Assembly (NCBI GenBank): GCA_036435485.1
Contig: CM071600.1
Span: 112,522,046 to 112,586,045 of the forward strand
Direction: 5' to 3'
DNA: 64,000 nt
DNA from: Saposhnikovia divaricata
Lineage: Eukaryota > Streptophyta > Magnoliopsida > Apiales > Apiaceae
Under the pieces are notes generated by a model. It had not been told where the DNA came from and made no database searches. It was given only the letters and a program-made list of their open reading frames with translations. The position numbers were made by a program, and so were the translations under genes. This document shows positions 44,939 to 57,138 of the stretch, one piece after another; position 1 is the first letter of the stretch; every line of letters starts with the position of its first letter.

Positions 44939-47139
44939 ATGCCATTCTCTGACCCTATCTCACCTATTTTTGCTCAATCTGAAGCAACTGGTGCAGCTGA
45001 TCAACCTATAGTTGTCATTTCTGAAACTGTAGCATCACATACAGAGTTAATCTCAGATGCTCACCAGACTATTGAAGGAGGTGATGAGGTTGATCAAGCA
45101 ACCAAGGATACTTCTCAGCCTATGCCTGTTGATGACACAAATGCAAACTCTGTTGCTGAGCCTGAGCAACATGAAGAAAATCTTGACAAGGCTGCAGAAG
45201 AAATTGTAGAAACTGTGGCTGACAATGCTCAGCACAGTGTTTCACTTGAAGATGATGTAGAACATGCTAAAGCTGCAAGTGTTGAACTTGAAGGTGAAAG
45301 CAGTGCAAACTCTGATTCTTTTCTGAGTCCTCTTTCGATCAACCTTGTAAGTCTCATGAAATTGAAAAAGCACAACTTTCAAAATTTGCTGCTGACTGGT
45401 ACAAAGAGGATTGCATTTTTCCAAGAGGGAGAGCAGCTAATTTTGTTAAGCAAACTGCCAACACTATCTCCAATCCAGAGATTCTTTCTTGCTTAAAAGC
45501 AACTGTAGTTCAAGTCAAGACTCTGGATGGTAGATTTGATGAAACTAAGAAGGCAATCACTGACTTGAGGACTGAGATCCAAACTAGAGAAATGAACATG
45601 GAAAGAGAGTCTAAACTCATGACTACAAAATTTTCTAAAGATCAAGACAATCTCTTTGCCAGGCTGGGTAAAGTTGAAGAGAATCAGTCTGCCTTGTCTG
45701 TTAAAATTGATTCTATTGCTACCTCTTTGGAGTTGATTACATCTATACTCATGCCTGATGATGTCAAAAAGGGGGAGAGAGTTGCAAAGTCAAAATGCAA
45801 GCAATTTCAAACTCTGACTCAGAAGGATGATGCTGGAGATGGAGGAGCAAATAATAAAAGCAAGGGCAAGGCTGTAGAAACTCAAACTCTGAAAACTAGC
45901 AGCAAGTCTATTAAATCACAGTCTGCTGGGTTAAACACTGATACTCGAGGTTCTTCAAAGACTAAGAGTTTGGTACTATCCTCTGATCCTCAGACTGATG
46001 AGGAATTAGCTGCTAAGTTATTCTTAGAAGAAAATGAAGAGGGAGTTACAATTGCAGATGTTCAAGCTCAAGAGAAGATATTTCTAGCAGAACATAAGAA
46101 AGCTGTGAAATCTGGAAATTCTAAGAAGAATGTGAAAGCTACAAAGCCTGTTCTTAAAGGCATTCAAATCAAAGAAAAAGTTGGTACTGAACAAAGGATG
46201 CAAGTATCCAGAAAACCAACAGATGCAGACTTTAAGCAAAAGCTGAAAGGCATTGCTGGAGAAAATACAACCTCTGTTTCTACACAAGTTGTAAAGAAGA
46301 ATGAAAACACAACCTCTGTTGCTACACAAGTTGTGACCACACCTTTACAATCTTCTCAGTTGAAATCAACTTTTGGGAAAGGAACTCTTCATGATCCAAA
46401 TCAAGCACTTAAAGGTTCTATGGATTTCACTGATGGAAGAGCATTTTCTGGGAAAATTGGAAACAACAAGGGTGGTATAGGATCACACAGGGATAAAAGA
46501 CAGAATGTTAGTCCTAGAGATCCATCTTCACTGACTGTTCCAGGTCAAGGTGTTGTCACTCAAGAGAGTTTAGACAGACTGGAATCAGTACAGTTGGTCT
46601 ATCAGAAGAGCCTAAAGAAAGATTTTCTATTATACTTCATGGCAGATGGAACAGTTTTTAAAATTGGGGAGAATGATCTTGGTTTGAAATATTGGGAAGA
46701 ACTAGAACATGTTCTGTATCTTTTCAAGGTAACAAATCAAAGGACTCAATCTGTTGCCAATGTGCTTAGACAGAAGATGCTTCAGAATCTGGCAAGAAGA
46801 GGCATGAAGTATAACAGTAAATATGTTCCTAAGTACAGAGACTGGAATGGAAAGCTGATAGAGATGGAAAAGGGAACTACAAAGCTAAAGACTGATCTTG
46901 GAATCACTGTTCTTGATTTTAATGTGAAGTCTGAAGAGGTGAAGTATATTAGATTGGGAAACGAAATGAGAAGAAACAAAATCTACGATCTCAGAGCTGC
47001 TATCTATCAGACTGATGAGAATGATCCTCAGTTGAGAGAGATCAAGGAAGCTATGGAGATTGAACTTGAAAATGCTGAAAGAAGATTGCTTATAGACTAT
47101 CTTAGAGCTACACCAGATCTTGAAGAGATTAGAGGTTAA
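44939..47139 (+). pseudogene. Third ORF of copia ('env-like' position), one frameshift
   Basis: Starts at ATG 44939 and ends at 47139 (about 730 codons) with one frame change near 45330; downstream of it the other frame stays open to the stop. The N-terminus is acidic and low complexity. The middle has a coiled coil (about 45490-45740, with LRTEIQTREMN and ARLGKVEENQSALS); then come a Lys/Ser/Thr-rich stretch and a compact C-terminal part (LKYWEELEHVLYLFKVTNQ, DYLRATPDLEEIRG). I see no signal peptide or membrane segment, so an envelope role is not supported. Position matches the extra ORF of Sireviruses. Confidence 0.7.
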
Positions 47140-47278
47140 AGTCTGTAAGAGTTTTTTTTTTCTGTAGATTTTTGTTAAGTAGAAGCTTAAACTCTGTTTG
47201 TATATTAATCACTGTAATTTTGTATTTGTTTTGACATCATCATTTACTGTAAACTTGTACATTCTTGCTAATGAACAA

Positions 47279-47290
47279 GTTGGGGGAGAT
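47279..47290 (+). promoter_or_regulatory. Polypurine tract of copia
   Basis: GTTGGGGGAGAT abuts the 3' LTR. Confidence 0.85.
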
Positions 47291-47801
47291 TGTTAGAAAT
47301 GATTGATGAAAACAGTGTTTAAGAGCTACAGCGACAAATCAGAGTTTAGCTGGAAGCAGTCAGAGTTTAGTTAAACACTGACTATGGAAGCTCGACAGAG
47401 TTTAGTTAAACTCTGTCTGGAGGAAGCGCATACGAAGTCAACAGAAGATATTAGAGATCAATTGAAGATTGATATGGAAGCGGGATCTTTGGAGACTGGA
47501 TAGCTATCAAAGATATCGAGTTGACTTAGGAGACGTGTAACAATCTGTAATTGATATCATTGTATAGCTGATTATTAGGAATATCAATTAGAGATTGTAT
47601 CGAAGCTGTATGTTTTATAAATACAGTTAGGTTAACCCTAGAAGGGTATCATGCATCGAACTATCTTTATTGTAACCTAGCAGCTCTTTGTGATAGTTTA
47701 CATCACGAAGAGGGTTTTTAATATCAGAAGATTTAAAAGTGCATAATCATCTTAATTGTTATTCTCTCATCTAATATTGATTATTAGTGTGTACTCGGCC
47801 T

Positions 47802-47805
<4 letters not shown>
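47291..47805 (+). repeat. 3' LTR of copia
   Basis: 515 bp, about ten mismatches to 37093-37607 by eye. Followed by ATATA. Confidence 0.93.

Positions 47806-47862
<57 letters not shown>
47806..47862. repeat. (AT)n between copia and gypsy-3
   Basis: Fifty-seven bp of AT, the only sequence between two separately inserted retrotransposons. Confidence 0.93.
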
Positions 47863-47868
<6 letters not shown>

Positions 47869-48391
47869 GGAATAAAAAGTAGGGTTATCGAATTGCGGCT
47901 AGGGTTCGTGAGCTTCGTGCTTCAATGGCTGCGCTTGCATTATTGTGACCTAATTCGGGTCCTCTAATGATGCCTACGTATCTCAGAGTTGAGAATCAAG
48001 CCAAGACGTAGTTCTGAGATGAGGGGTCTGGCCCTTTATATAGGCTGTGGGAGCCTTAGAATCGTAATAGGGTTTGGAGACTTGGTGGACAAGTCACCGT
48101 TATTGAGGAAGGTTCTGACTCCTTCCTTGTAGGAGTTAGTTTCCATGTCGAATTAGGTGCCTTGGAGGCTACATAATATCCCTGGGATATTCTAGAACAT
48201 TCCTTGTTTCTAGAACGTTCCCGGTTTGTGGATCAAGCCCATGTTAGAAACGAGCTTATACAGGGCGTCCCCGGTTTGGGCTATTCTTTTGGGCTTAATC
48301 ATTAACTACGAATTTAATGCCCAACTAGGGTTTCGGGCCTTACTTATGAGCCAATAAATATTGTATTAAATATTATTTTTCACCCATATCA
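47863..48391 (-). repeat. 3' LTR of gypsy-3
   Basis: TGTTGTGGAATAAAAAG ... CACCCATATCA on the + strand, next to the polypurine tract. Confidence 0.93.
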
Positions 48392-48410
48392 TTTGCCCCC
48401 CAACTTCCAG
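48392..48410 (-). promoter_or_regulatory. Polypurine tract of gypsy-3
   Basis: On the minus strand GGAAGTTGGGGGGCAAA abuts the 3' LTR. Confidence 0.85.
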
Positions 48411-48458
48411 GAAAACTTGATATCGTAGAAGTTTAAGGTCACACCGGCCCTACCAGGG

Positions 48459-48508
48459 TATCGTCTTACAGTGAAGTGTGGAGCGACCTACACATTCACA
48501 ACAACTAT
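48459..48508. promoter_or_regulatory. Conserved non-coding block (gypsy-3)
   Basis: TATCGTCTTACAGTGAAGTG and GGAGCGACCTACACATTCAC match the centre of the block in gypsy-2 (26228-26268) and, inverted, gypsy-1. Confidence 0.65.
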
Positions 48509-50474
48509 AATTCTCTCCCAAGTTAATACTTAAGAAAGTTAAACGTTTCTTGACCTCTCGAACCTTTTTCTTAAGATTTCTGGGCCTTTCGGGAATAGGA
48601 TTAGTGCCGTTTTGAGCTCGTAGACAATAATCCAAGTGCAATTCGTGCATAGGATCCTTTATCATGGATTCATTAATGATTTATTTCCCTCAACTTATCT
48701 AAGTTAGGGTTAATATCAGACGGTCATCACTCAGAAGCCTCAATAAGGGATAATTTTTTAGCAAAAGACACTAATTCTATCTTAATCAGGGCTAAACAAC
48801 CCTAAACGGGGCTATAAAGGCCTTGATCGAGGCTAATTAGTTCATACTTAATGTAATTACTACTAGGATATCCACCCTTAACCTTGAAATAGGTTAATTT
48901 TAGAGTGGAAGTCCTTAAACGTCGATAATCGAGGTTAATCACCCCCTAATTGCGATTAGCGAAACCCTAATCCCAAATTTTGGAGTCAAGCCAATCTAGT
49001 AGAGATTCTTATAACCTCATGGTTGTAGAAAGAATCACGTAAAAATTCTCATTTTTGAGTTGTCTAGGCAAGAAATACGGCCCTCTGGACAAGGTGTTTC
49101 AAACACCTTCCTGATTTCGAACACCCTCCTGGTTTTGAACACCCCTGACATTTCTAAACCCAAATTTTGAAGTTGAGCTCATATGATAGAGATTCTTATA
49201 ATCTCCTGGTATGAAGAAGAATCACATGAAAATATGCATTTTTGAACGTTTTGGAGGCGAAATAACTCATTTTAGGCTGGTTATCAAACCAGACCTTGTT
49301 TCAAACAAGGTCATATTTTCAACTTCTTGAAATCACTAAGGAATCTACATGGGCTTGTAGAGGACCTTGCAAGGGTCTCAAATCTCAAATTTGAGGGAAA
49401 ACAAAGCATTTTTGAGCGTTCTGGAGCCAAACGAAATCACCTAGGGGCTCAGGTGTTCACAACACCTGAGCAATTTTCCCCCCCAGGAGACCTGGTCGGC
49501 CTACCCTGGTCGGTCATTCGGCCAAGGGTGCCTGGTCGGCCACCCCTGGTCGGCTGGGCCCCAAATTTTTTTTTTTTGAATTTTGGCCAAATTTTGAATA
49601 GTTGACTTTGACCTTTGACTTTGACCAAAGCCAAATCTTGTCTTAAACTCTCCTCCTTGTTTCTAGAGTGAGTTTACAACACCATGGTTGATTTTGTGAT
49701 CCTTGATCTCAAACAACCTTCTTCTTAGTTTTCAAGACCTTCTAGGTCTTAACTTGTTCTTGAACTCTTGGTTTCAAATAACCTTGGGTTAGACTATGCC
49801 CCTTGGCTCCCTGACATCCTTGCATACTTACAATAGGGTGTTCTAAACAACCTTGGCCTTGCCCCCCTTTGTCATGGAGGTCTTTGCTTCTTTAGTTGTT
49901 TGTATAGGGATTTCCCTTATTTTCAACACCTGACTTCAAGTCTAGGATACTATGGTCGGTTTTTATCCTTGATTTTATACTCAAGGACTTTAAAAACTCC
50001 TACCTTGTTTGTAGGACCGTGCCTTAGCTTGATTTTATTCAATGGTTCCTGACTTTCAGGCCTTGAATTCAATCAACCAGCTTAATTCAGGGCAAATACC
50101 TCGTTGGCCATCTGGGCTTATATTTTGTGCAGAGATTCAAAACCCCTACTATATTTTGGAGTATATCCTCCAAATTTCCTTAAAGTATTAGCTTTTTAGC
50201 TAATCTTGATGTTTAGAGCCTTAATCGTGGGTTTTTGGCTTAATCCTCTGTTTAGGCTTAATAAGCATGAGTTAGTACAACCTTCTAGGTTGCTAACTAT
50301 GTTGTTGCTCCAGCCTACATTTTCATTCGTTTCTTTCGCTTATTCTTACAAATTAGATCATTTGTTCGACCCAATTTTGAATTCATAAAGCCTTTTTCTT
50401 GCTGTTTTCGGCTATTAACCTGTAAACGCGGGTCGTTGGAAAGATGACCTGCTATGGAGGGTCGCCCATTTCCT
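48509..50474. other. Long non-coding region of gypsy-3 with short repeats
   Basis: No gene. Contains reiterated TTTC(A/G)AACACC(T/C)T words at 49090-49145, and CCTGGTCGGCC-type repeats at 49488-49555 (four to five copies, partly palindromic). It occupies the place of the palindrome arrays in gypsy-1 and gypsy-2. The C-rich run CCCCCCCAGGAG at about 49479 is unusual for the surroundings. Confidence 0.5.
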
Positions 50475-50486
50475 TATAAAAGAGTG
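50475..50486 (+). promoter_or_regulatory. TATA box of the antisense gene (gypsy-3)
   Basis: TATAAAAGAGTG, 103 bp before the ATG at 50589. Identical to the box at 13593-13604 of gypsy-1. Confidence 0.65.
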
Positions 50487-50588
50487 AGGGTGGAAGTCAT
50501 TCTTCACACTTCCCTATTCTCTCAAAGAAAATTTCTCTCTGAAGAGATCTCAAGATTCAAGTACTTCTTTCAATTTCAGACAAACCTG

Positions 50589-52650
50589 ATGGCAAGTGAG
50601 GGTGGTCAGAGCACCGTAGTTCCTTCTAAGGGACTTCTCCAAGAAATCAACAGGAGGACCAAAGACAACAACAGGAAAGGTAAGGTGTTTCCTCCTCGTT
50701 ATCAGTTAACTTTACCCCAGCTCTTAGATGAGCCCGGGGACGTGTTTCCAAACAACGCGGAATTTGATTCTTTCATATTCCCTAGCACTTTAGATGTAGG
50801 AGATATTAACGACTTACTCAAATATGAATTTCCATCTGGTTTGAAACTCAGAATCCGCACACCAGGGGATAGAACTTGTAATTGGCACCCTGAGAATTTA
50901 TTTGTATACAAAGGTGCTATTACCGCTGGCCTTAGGTTTCCAGTTCACCCTTGGGTTGTTAGGTTGCTAGCTGAGGTTAAAATCAACCCGTGCCAACTAT
51001 ATCCCAACTCCTGGAAATTTATCTTCATTTTTATGGTTAAATGCATCAAGGGAGGCATCTGCCTTAGCATTCCTTTATTTAGACATTTGTTTGCTTTCAA
51101 GAATAGCCCTATTACTAGGAAAGGATGGGTAAGCATCCAACATCGTACAAAGTCCCGAATGATTATCAATGCTGCCTCCGTTCCTGATTCAAACCACAAC
51201 TGGAGGAACGAATTTTTCATCCTTAGATGGAAAGGGGGAGACTGGGGTGAGTTTTTCAGGTCTAAATTCAATCACGTGAATGATGAGGGTGTTTGTGAGC
51301 TTCAACTCTCAAGTGAAGAAAAAGCTCAGCGGGATTGGCTTATTTCAACCTTTCAAAATGCTTACTATCGCGAAGTCGTGACTGAGCATGCGTTGATAGA
51401 GACCGGGATTAGTAGTATCCCTTTCGAGGGTAATCCTTACTTTAACTCCTTTATTTTCATCATACTTGTTCTTATTCCAACATCGTTTTCTTTGTCTTTT
51501 CTTGCAGTTGCTGAGAAGATTGACAGCTCGCCGAGTCGTGCTCCTCAGATTACTAAAAGGATGATAAAAAAGGTTGAGAAAGAGGCTAACCTTGATGACG
51601 TTCCAGTTCCTGAATTCCTTCAGCATTGCTCAAAAGCTGGAAAAAGAATCAGGAGTTCGGACGGGAGTATGAAAACTGCGTTCATGCCTGAGTGGGGAAT
51701 ATGCGAGCAGGACGCTATCAGAGATAGCCATCTTCTTGCTCAAGAATGGTCTCGGAATGCCATAGCCCTAGCTGATAAGGTTCATTTTGCAATAGCAACG
51801 GACCTTGGGGAAAATGAGAGTTGGGGAGCGCTTCACGCCTATAACGTAAGCTTATTTCCCCTTCCTTTTTGTTACTCTTGCTAGATATTGACCATCATGG
51901 GTTAACACATGTCTTTATGGTGTTTTATTCTTGTAGCTGAACGCTCATTTCCAGAACGCTGTCCAACTTGGGAAATCGTACAAGGATAAGGAAAGAGCTG
52001 CCCTCAAGTCTGTGGAAAAGCATCAGAAGGAATTTGAAGAATGGGAGACTAAGTACTTCACCTCAGAAGACCAAATCTCATCCCTTACGGGAAAATATGC
52101 GGCCTTGGAGAACAGGACCCAAAACAACGAAGACTCCATCATTCAGAACTACTTGGCCTCGGATACATTCCTTGCCTTCATTGATGAGCATGACAGGGAA
52201 GTCCAACCGGACAACATGACTATAGGTTGGGAAAAAGCTGTGAACAAGATTAGTCATGACCATAAAGGGGTCATCTTTCCTTCCTTTTATCCAAGTCCCT
52301 GGAAGGTAACTAATGCTGATGACTTTGTTGAGGGTGTTGGAACTACCTCTCATGTAAACAGGCGCGCTTCTGGCTCTGGGACTAAGGCCACTCCCCAACG
52401 TTCAGGATCTAGTTCCGGGAGACACCCTTCAAAATCCCGTGGGAAGGATCAAAGTGGCAGTTCAGAACACCCTTTGGCTGGCCGAATTCGTGAACCTAGA
52501 TCGGTGAGTGTTAGCAGTTCCTTGACTTCAACTTCCAAAAGCAAGGAAGAAGGTGAGATGGAATCATCCAGTGAAGAAGAAGTCCCTGTTCAGGTTGCTC
52601 CTCCCAAAACCAAGAAACGGTTGGTGAAGACTGCTTCTATTAAGAAGTGA
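50589..52650 (+). CDS. Antisense gene of gypsy-3, three exons, 630 aa ('putative gypsy type transposon' family)
   Basis: Runs opposite to gag-pol. Start at ATG 50589 (MASEGGQSTVV), favoured over the upstream in-frame ATG at 50454 because that one precedes the TATA box. Two GT-AG introns fit: 51430-51507 (78 nt, open in frame) and 51846-51936 (91 nt, needed to stay in frame); exons of 841, 338 and 714 nt give 630 codons. Exon 1 holds the conserved domain (GDRTCNWHPENLFVYKGAIT, AGLRFPVHPWVVRLLAEVKI, CQLYPNSWKF, GDWGEFFRSKF). Exon 3 starts with a coiled coil (KERAALKSVEKHQKEFEEWE) and ends Ser/Lys-rich with an acidic patch, perhaps nuclear. No catalytic motif seen; function unknown. Confidence 0.75.
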
Positions 52651-53074
52651 TTATCCTTTGAGCCTTGCATGGCCTATGTTAGCCTCATGTGGCTTTTATC
52701 TAGTTATAATTTCATCCTGACTTTGATTTTGGTCCTTCACGGACTTGTATTTTTATTCGGTGTGTTTGTAACTTATGACTTGAATTCTGTCCCTTAGGGG
52801 TATTTTATCTACGTGCTTGTTTTTTTAATTCATACGTTCCTTTATTTACGGTACTTGGTCATCCTAGACTTACACACATTAGGTGTTTGGTACATCACTA
52901 AAATCACATAATCGTAGAATGGACAACAAGCTTGTATTAATAACGTGAAACGGGCTCAGCCCTTACATAAAATAATACGTCCTATTATGAGCAACATGCT
53001 CTGCAATGGTTTTATATGAACCTTATTTCTATTTCTATTAGATAGGAAAAAAGCTAAGTCCTTACTAGGAGAGA
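52651..53074. other. Convergent 3' spacer between the antisense gene and pol
   Basis: AT-rich with no coding. Both transcripts must end here or overlap. Confidence 0.5.
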
Positions 53075-54947
53075 TTAAATATAATAAATCTTGAGATTCG
53101 AGGCGTGCCAAGTGCGAGGCACCTCGTTTCCATCCAAGGTTTCCAGCTTGTAAGAACCTCTTCCCAACTTTTTGCTGACTCTATACGGCCCTTCCCAATT
53201 AGAGGCCAACTTGCCTGTCTGTCCAACTCCAGATGCTTCTATCTTCCTTAAAACCAAGTCGTCTTGTTTAAAGAACCTTTCTTTAACCCTATGGTTGTAA
53301 TAAAAGGATGCCCTCTTCTGGTGCTCAACATTGCGGGCGTTCGCTTCATCCCTGACTTCATCAATTAGGTCAAGGGTAAGCCTCATGCCTTCCTCATTAG
53401 TTTCTTGCTCATATCCTTCCACCCTTGGAGACACGTGAGAGATCTCCATGGGCACAACTGCTTCTACTCCATAAGCTAGCAAAAACGGGGAAGCTCCTGT
53501 TGTTACTTTACAGGTGGTACGATATGCCCATAGTATAGGCAGCAACTCGTCCACCCACGTGTTTCTTGAACGTTCGACCCTTTTCTTGAGTCCATCAAGG
53601 ATAATCCGATTCGCTACCTCAGCTTGCCCATTAGCCTGAGGGTGAGCTACTGAAGTGAAGCGAAGTTCGATGGCATTCTCCTCACAATACTTCTTAAACT
53701 CCTCATTGTTGAATTGGCGCCCATTATCCGTCACAAGGATTCGTGGGATACCGTACCTACAAATTACGTTCTCCAAGAAGAACTGGGCAACTTGTTGGGT
53801 GGTTATCTTAGCTAATGGCTTAGCTTCAATCCACTTGGTAAAATAGTCGATAGCTACTATCAAGAACTTCCTTTGTGCTGAAGCTACAGGGAAAGGACCA
53901 AGAATGTCCATCCCCAACATGGCAAACAGAATAGGAGAGTTAATAGACGTTAACATCTTTGGCGGCTGCTTAACAATCGGGGCGTGTTTCTGACACCTAT
54001 CACACTTCTTGACATAACTTTGCACATCTGCCAACATCTCTGGCCAATAGAATCCCAGACGGGTGATCTTATGGGCTAAGGTTCTACCCCCCAAGTGCTG
54101 CCCACAGATCCCTTCATGAACTTCCTTTAATGCTTCTTCTGCCTCGTGGGGCCTCAAACACTTCAAGTATGGGATAACAAAAGACCTCTTATATCCTCTT
54201 ATAAAGGATGCCTTCAATCAAGGCATATCTCAACGCTCTCACTGACAGTTTCCGCGCCTCTGAGGCGTCTTCAGGGAGCCATCCAGTTTCCAAATGGGCC
54301 TTGATAGGATCCATCCAACAACTTCCTATATCAATGGGTGCCACCAATTTCGAATTAATGGTAGGGGCCTTCAGGACCTGGAAGTAAACACTCCCTGCAT
54401 AATTCTCTATCTCAGAAGAGGTGAACTTTGATAGGGCATCGGCCTTGACGTTCTCCTCCCTCGGAATATGCTCCATATAGCATTCATCAAACTGAGTCAT
54501 CACGGCTTTCACAACCCTTAGGTATTTTGCCATAGTTTCATCCTTGGCTTCGAACTCACCATTCACCTGTGATACTACGAGTCTTGAATCTCCACAGACT
54601 TTAAGGTTCTTGACTCTCAATATTCTGGCCAAGCCTAATCCGGCTATCAAGGCTTCATATTCAGCTTCGTTATTGGTTGTTGGAAAGTCCAACTTCAAAG
54701 CATATTCTACTAAAAACCCATCAGGGCTTTGCAAGACTAGGCCTGCACCACTAGACTTCGTTTTTGATGCCCCATCAAAATAGAGCACCCAATATTCCTT
54801 CTGATCAGGTACAAGCTCCTCAGCTTTATCTTCACCTTCTTGGTTTAGCACTATCTCCTGCCCCCCAACTTCTTGGTTGTCGATGGTACATTCAACCATG
54901 AAGTCAGCTAATGCCTGAGCCTTGATGGCTATTCGAGGATTATACAT
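53075..54947 (-). pseudogene. pol: RNase H and integrase of gypsy-3 pol
   Basis: RNase H from 54947 down: FDGASKTKSSGAGLVLQS, TTNNEAEYEALIAGLGLA, VCGDSRLVVSQVN, EENVKADALSKF. A frame change near 54200 leads to integrase: HEGICGQHLGGRTLAHK ... YVKKCDRCQKHAP (complete zinc ligands), DDE core MDILGPFP, VTDNGRQFNNEEF and ANGQAEVANR, then the C-terminal barrel ending RTWHASNLKIYYI at 53075. The integrase part is a clean 380-codon frame with no mutated catalytic residue. No chromodomain. Confidence 0.9.
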
Positions 54948-54982
54948 GATATCAAACTCCCCGAGTTCGATCGCCCATTTAA

Positions 54983-57138
54983 CTAGCCTTCCACTAGCCT
55001 TCGGGCTATGAAATATATACTTAACTGCTGATCCGTCATGACTTCAATCCTGTGTGCCTGGAAGTAAGGTCGTAGCTTCCTTGAAGCTGTTACTAGTGCC
55101 AAAGCAAACTTCTCGATGGGTGAGTAATTCAACTCAGCTCTGTGCAATACCTTGCTCACGTAGTAGATAGGCTTCTGAACCTTGTTTTCTTCTCGAATGA
55201 GAACGACACTCAATGCTTGTTTGGATATCGCTAGATATAAATACAGGGTCTCTCCGGGACTAGGTTTGGCCAACAATGGGGCCTCAGCCATGTACTTTTT
55301 CAGTTGTTCAAAAGCCTCTTGGCTTTCTGAAGTCCATTCAAAATTCTTCACTTTCTTCAAAGCCTGAAAGAAGGGCAAACATTTGTCGCCAGACCTTGAG
55401 ATGAATCTTCCCAATGTAGCTGTTCTACCAATCAATTTCTGTACGTCCCTCATGAAATGGGGTGGTTCCATGTCGAGAATCGCTTTGATCTTATCCAGGT
55501 TGGCTTCAATGCCTCGTTTTGAAACCATCAAACCCAAAAACTTCCTTGATCCAACGTCAAAAGCACACTTGGCCGGATTCAACATCATCTTATGGTGCCT
55601 CAGCACTTGAAATGCCTCTCTGAGGTGTTCTACATGGTCTGCTGTAAACAAGCTCTTGACCAACATATCATCAACATAGACCTCCATGGTTTTCCCAATC
55701 AGATGGGCGAATATCTTATTTACCAGTCGTTGATAAGTTGCTCCTGCATTTTTAGTCCAAAAGCCATAACAAGGTAACAAAAAACACCAAAGTCAGTTAT
55801 GAAAGATACCTTTGGGATGTCATCCTTGTGCATCTTAATCTGGTTTTAGCCACTGAAACCATCCATGAAACTCAACATTTCGTGCCCAGTCGTGGCATGT
55901 ATTATTGTGTCAATCCTTGGTAGAGGTACGCAATCCTTAAGGCACGCGTCATTCAAATCGGTGAACTCTATGCACATCCTCCACTTACCGTTGGCTTTCT
56001 TAACCATCACAGGATTAGCCAACCATTCAGGGAACTGAATCTCCTCAATAAAACCAGCTTCCAAGAGTTTATCCACTTCTTTCTTAATGGCCTCTTGCCT
56101 TTCAGGAGCAAAATTCCTCTTCTTCTGTTTTATTACCTTCCGCTTGGGGTCGACATTCAACCTGTGAGTTATGAGTTGGGGGTCTATCCCTGGCATATCA
56201 GCTGCTGTCCAAGTGAACACATCTCTGTTTTCTTGTAGGAATTCTATCAACTTGCCCTTCAAGGGTTCTTTTAAAGAAGCTCCAACATACGTAACTTTTT
56301 CAGGGTCTCTGCAGTCCAGAGGTATAGGAACCAAATCCTCTGCCGGCTTCCCTCGGTGTTCATCATCACCTCGGACATCCATGTCTTCAATCGGGAGGAC
56401 CTGCCCCCCGACTCCATCAGCTCTTAATGCGGCCACATAACAACTTCTGTCCATCTTCTGATCACCCTTCTGTTCTCCAACACCATTCCTAGTTGGAAAC
56501 TTAACTTTCATATGGTAGCTGGAGGCAACAACCTTAAACGCGTGGAGTCCAGTCCTTCCAAGGATCGCATTATACGTGGAGGCTGCTTTGATTACCAGGA
56601 AGTTCAACATCTGAGTGGCCTCCCTGGGCTCCTGTCCAATAGTAACTGGCAGCTGAATAGTCCCTTCAACATTGGATTCGACTCCATTGAACCCATATAT
56701 GGGCATATTGTTTGGATTCAACTGTGAATCATTGTATCCCATCTTCACAAATGCATCATGAAACAAAATATCGACAGAAGCACCATTGTCTATCAAGACT
56801 CGCTTCACCTCTGAATTTCCAATTACAAGAGTTATGACCAACGGGTCGTCATGGGGGAACTTCACCCCCTCCAAATCTGAATCATCAAAACTAATCACTA
56901 CTTCAGTCTTTGCACGTTTCGGGGCCTCTCCCACGATGTGCATGACCACCCTGGCATATGCCTTTCGAGAGTTCCTTGCTGTGCTGGCCGCAGTCGGGCC
57001 TCCCCAAATCATGTTAATAACTGGCCCTCGTGGCTGAGGGTTACGATCACGATCGTTATCCCTTCTATCATAGTCTCTCCTTTGATTTCCACGATCTTCG
57101 CCCTTTGTGAACCTGCTCATTTTTCCTTTTCGGATCAA
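54983..57138 (-). pseudogene. pol: Protease and RT of gypsy-3 pol
   Basis: From 57138 down: end of gag, then protease (RVLIDNGASVDILFHDAF) and RT (KANGKWRMCIEFTDLNDAC, MDGFSG before a TAA at 55846-55848, then AGATYQRLVNKIFAHLIG and the catalytic YVDDML near 55670). The frame changes near 55780 and again near 55020, where the RT tail (YFQAHRIEVMTDQQL) leaves the frame. Catalytic residues of protease and RT are present. Confidence 0.88.

Larger units (their letters stand above)
37093..47805 (+). mobile_element. Sirevirus-like Ty1/copia element with a third ORF
   Basis: Two 515-bp LTRs (TGTTAGAAATG...CGGCCTAACA) differing at about ten bases by eye, with ATATA on both sides. Order: primer-binding site, gag, then pol as protease-integrase-RT-RNase H (the copia order), then a 2.2-kb extra ORF before the polypurine tract, as in Sireviruses with an 'env-like' gene. 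The word AAACTCTG or its complement occurs more than 20 times across LTRs, coding and non-coding parts. Element F is inserted at 44010-44322. Confidence 0.93.

Noticed and set aside
44939..47139. Envelope protein
   Set aside because: No signal peptide or membrane segment is visible; only the position matches Sirevirus env-like genes.
50589..52650. Host gene between two retrotransposons
   Set aside because: It lies within the LTR boundaries of gypsy-3 and has a homologue at the same position and orientation in gypsy-1, so it belongs to the element.
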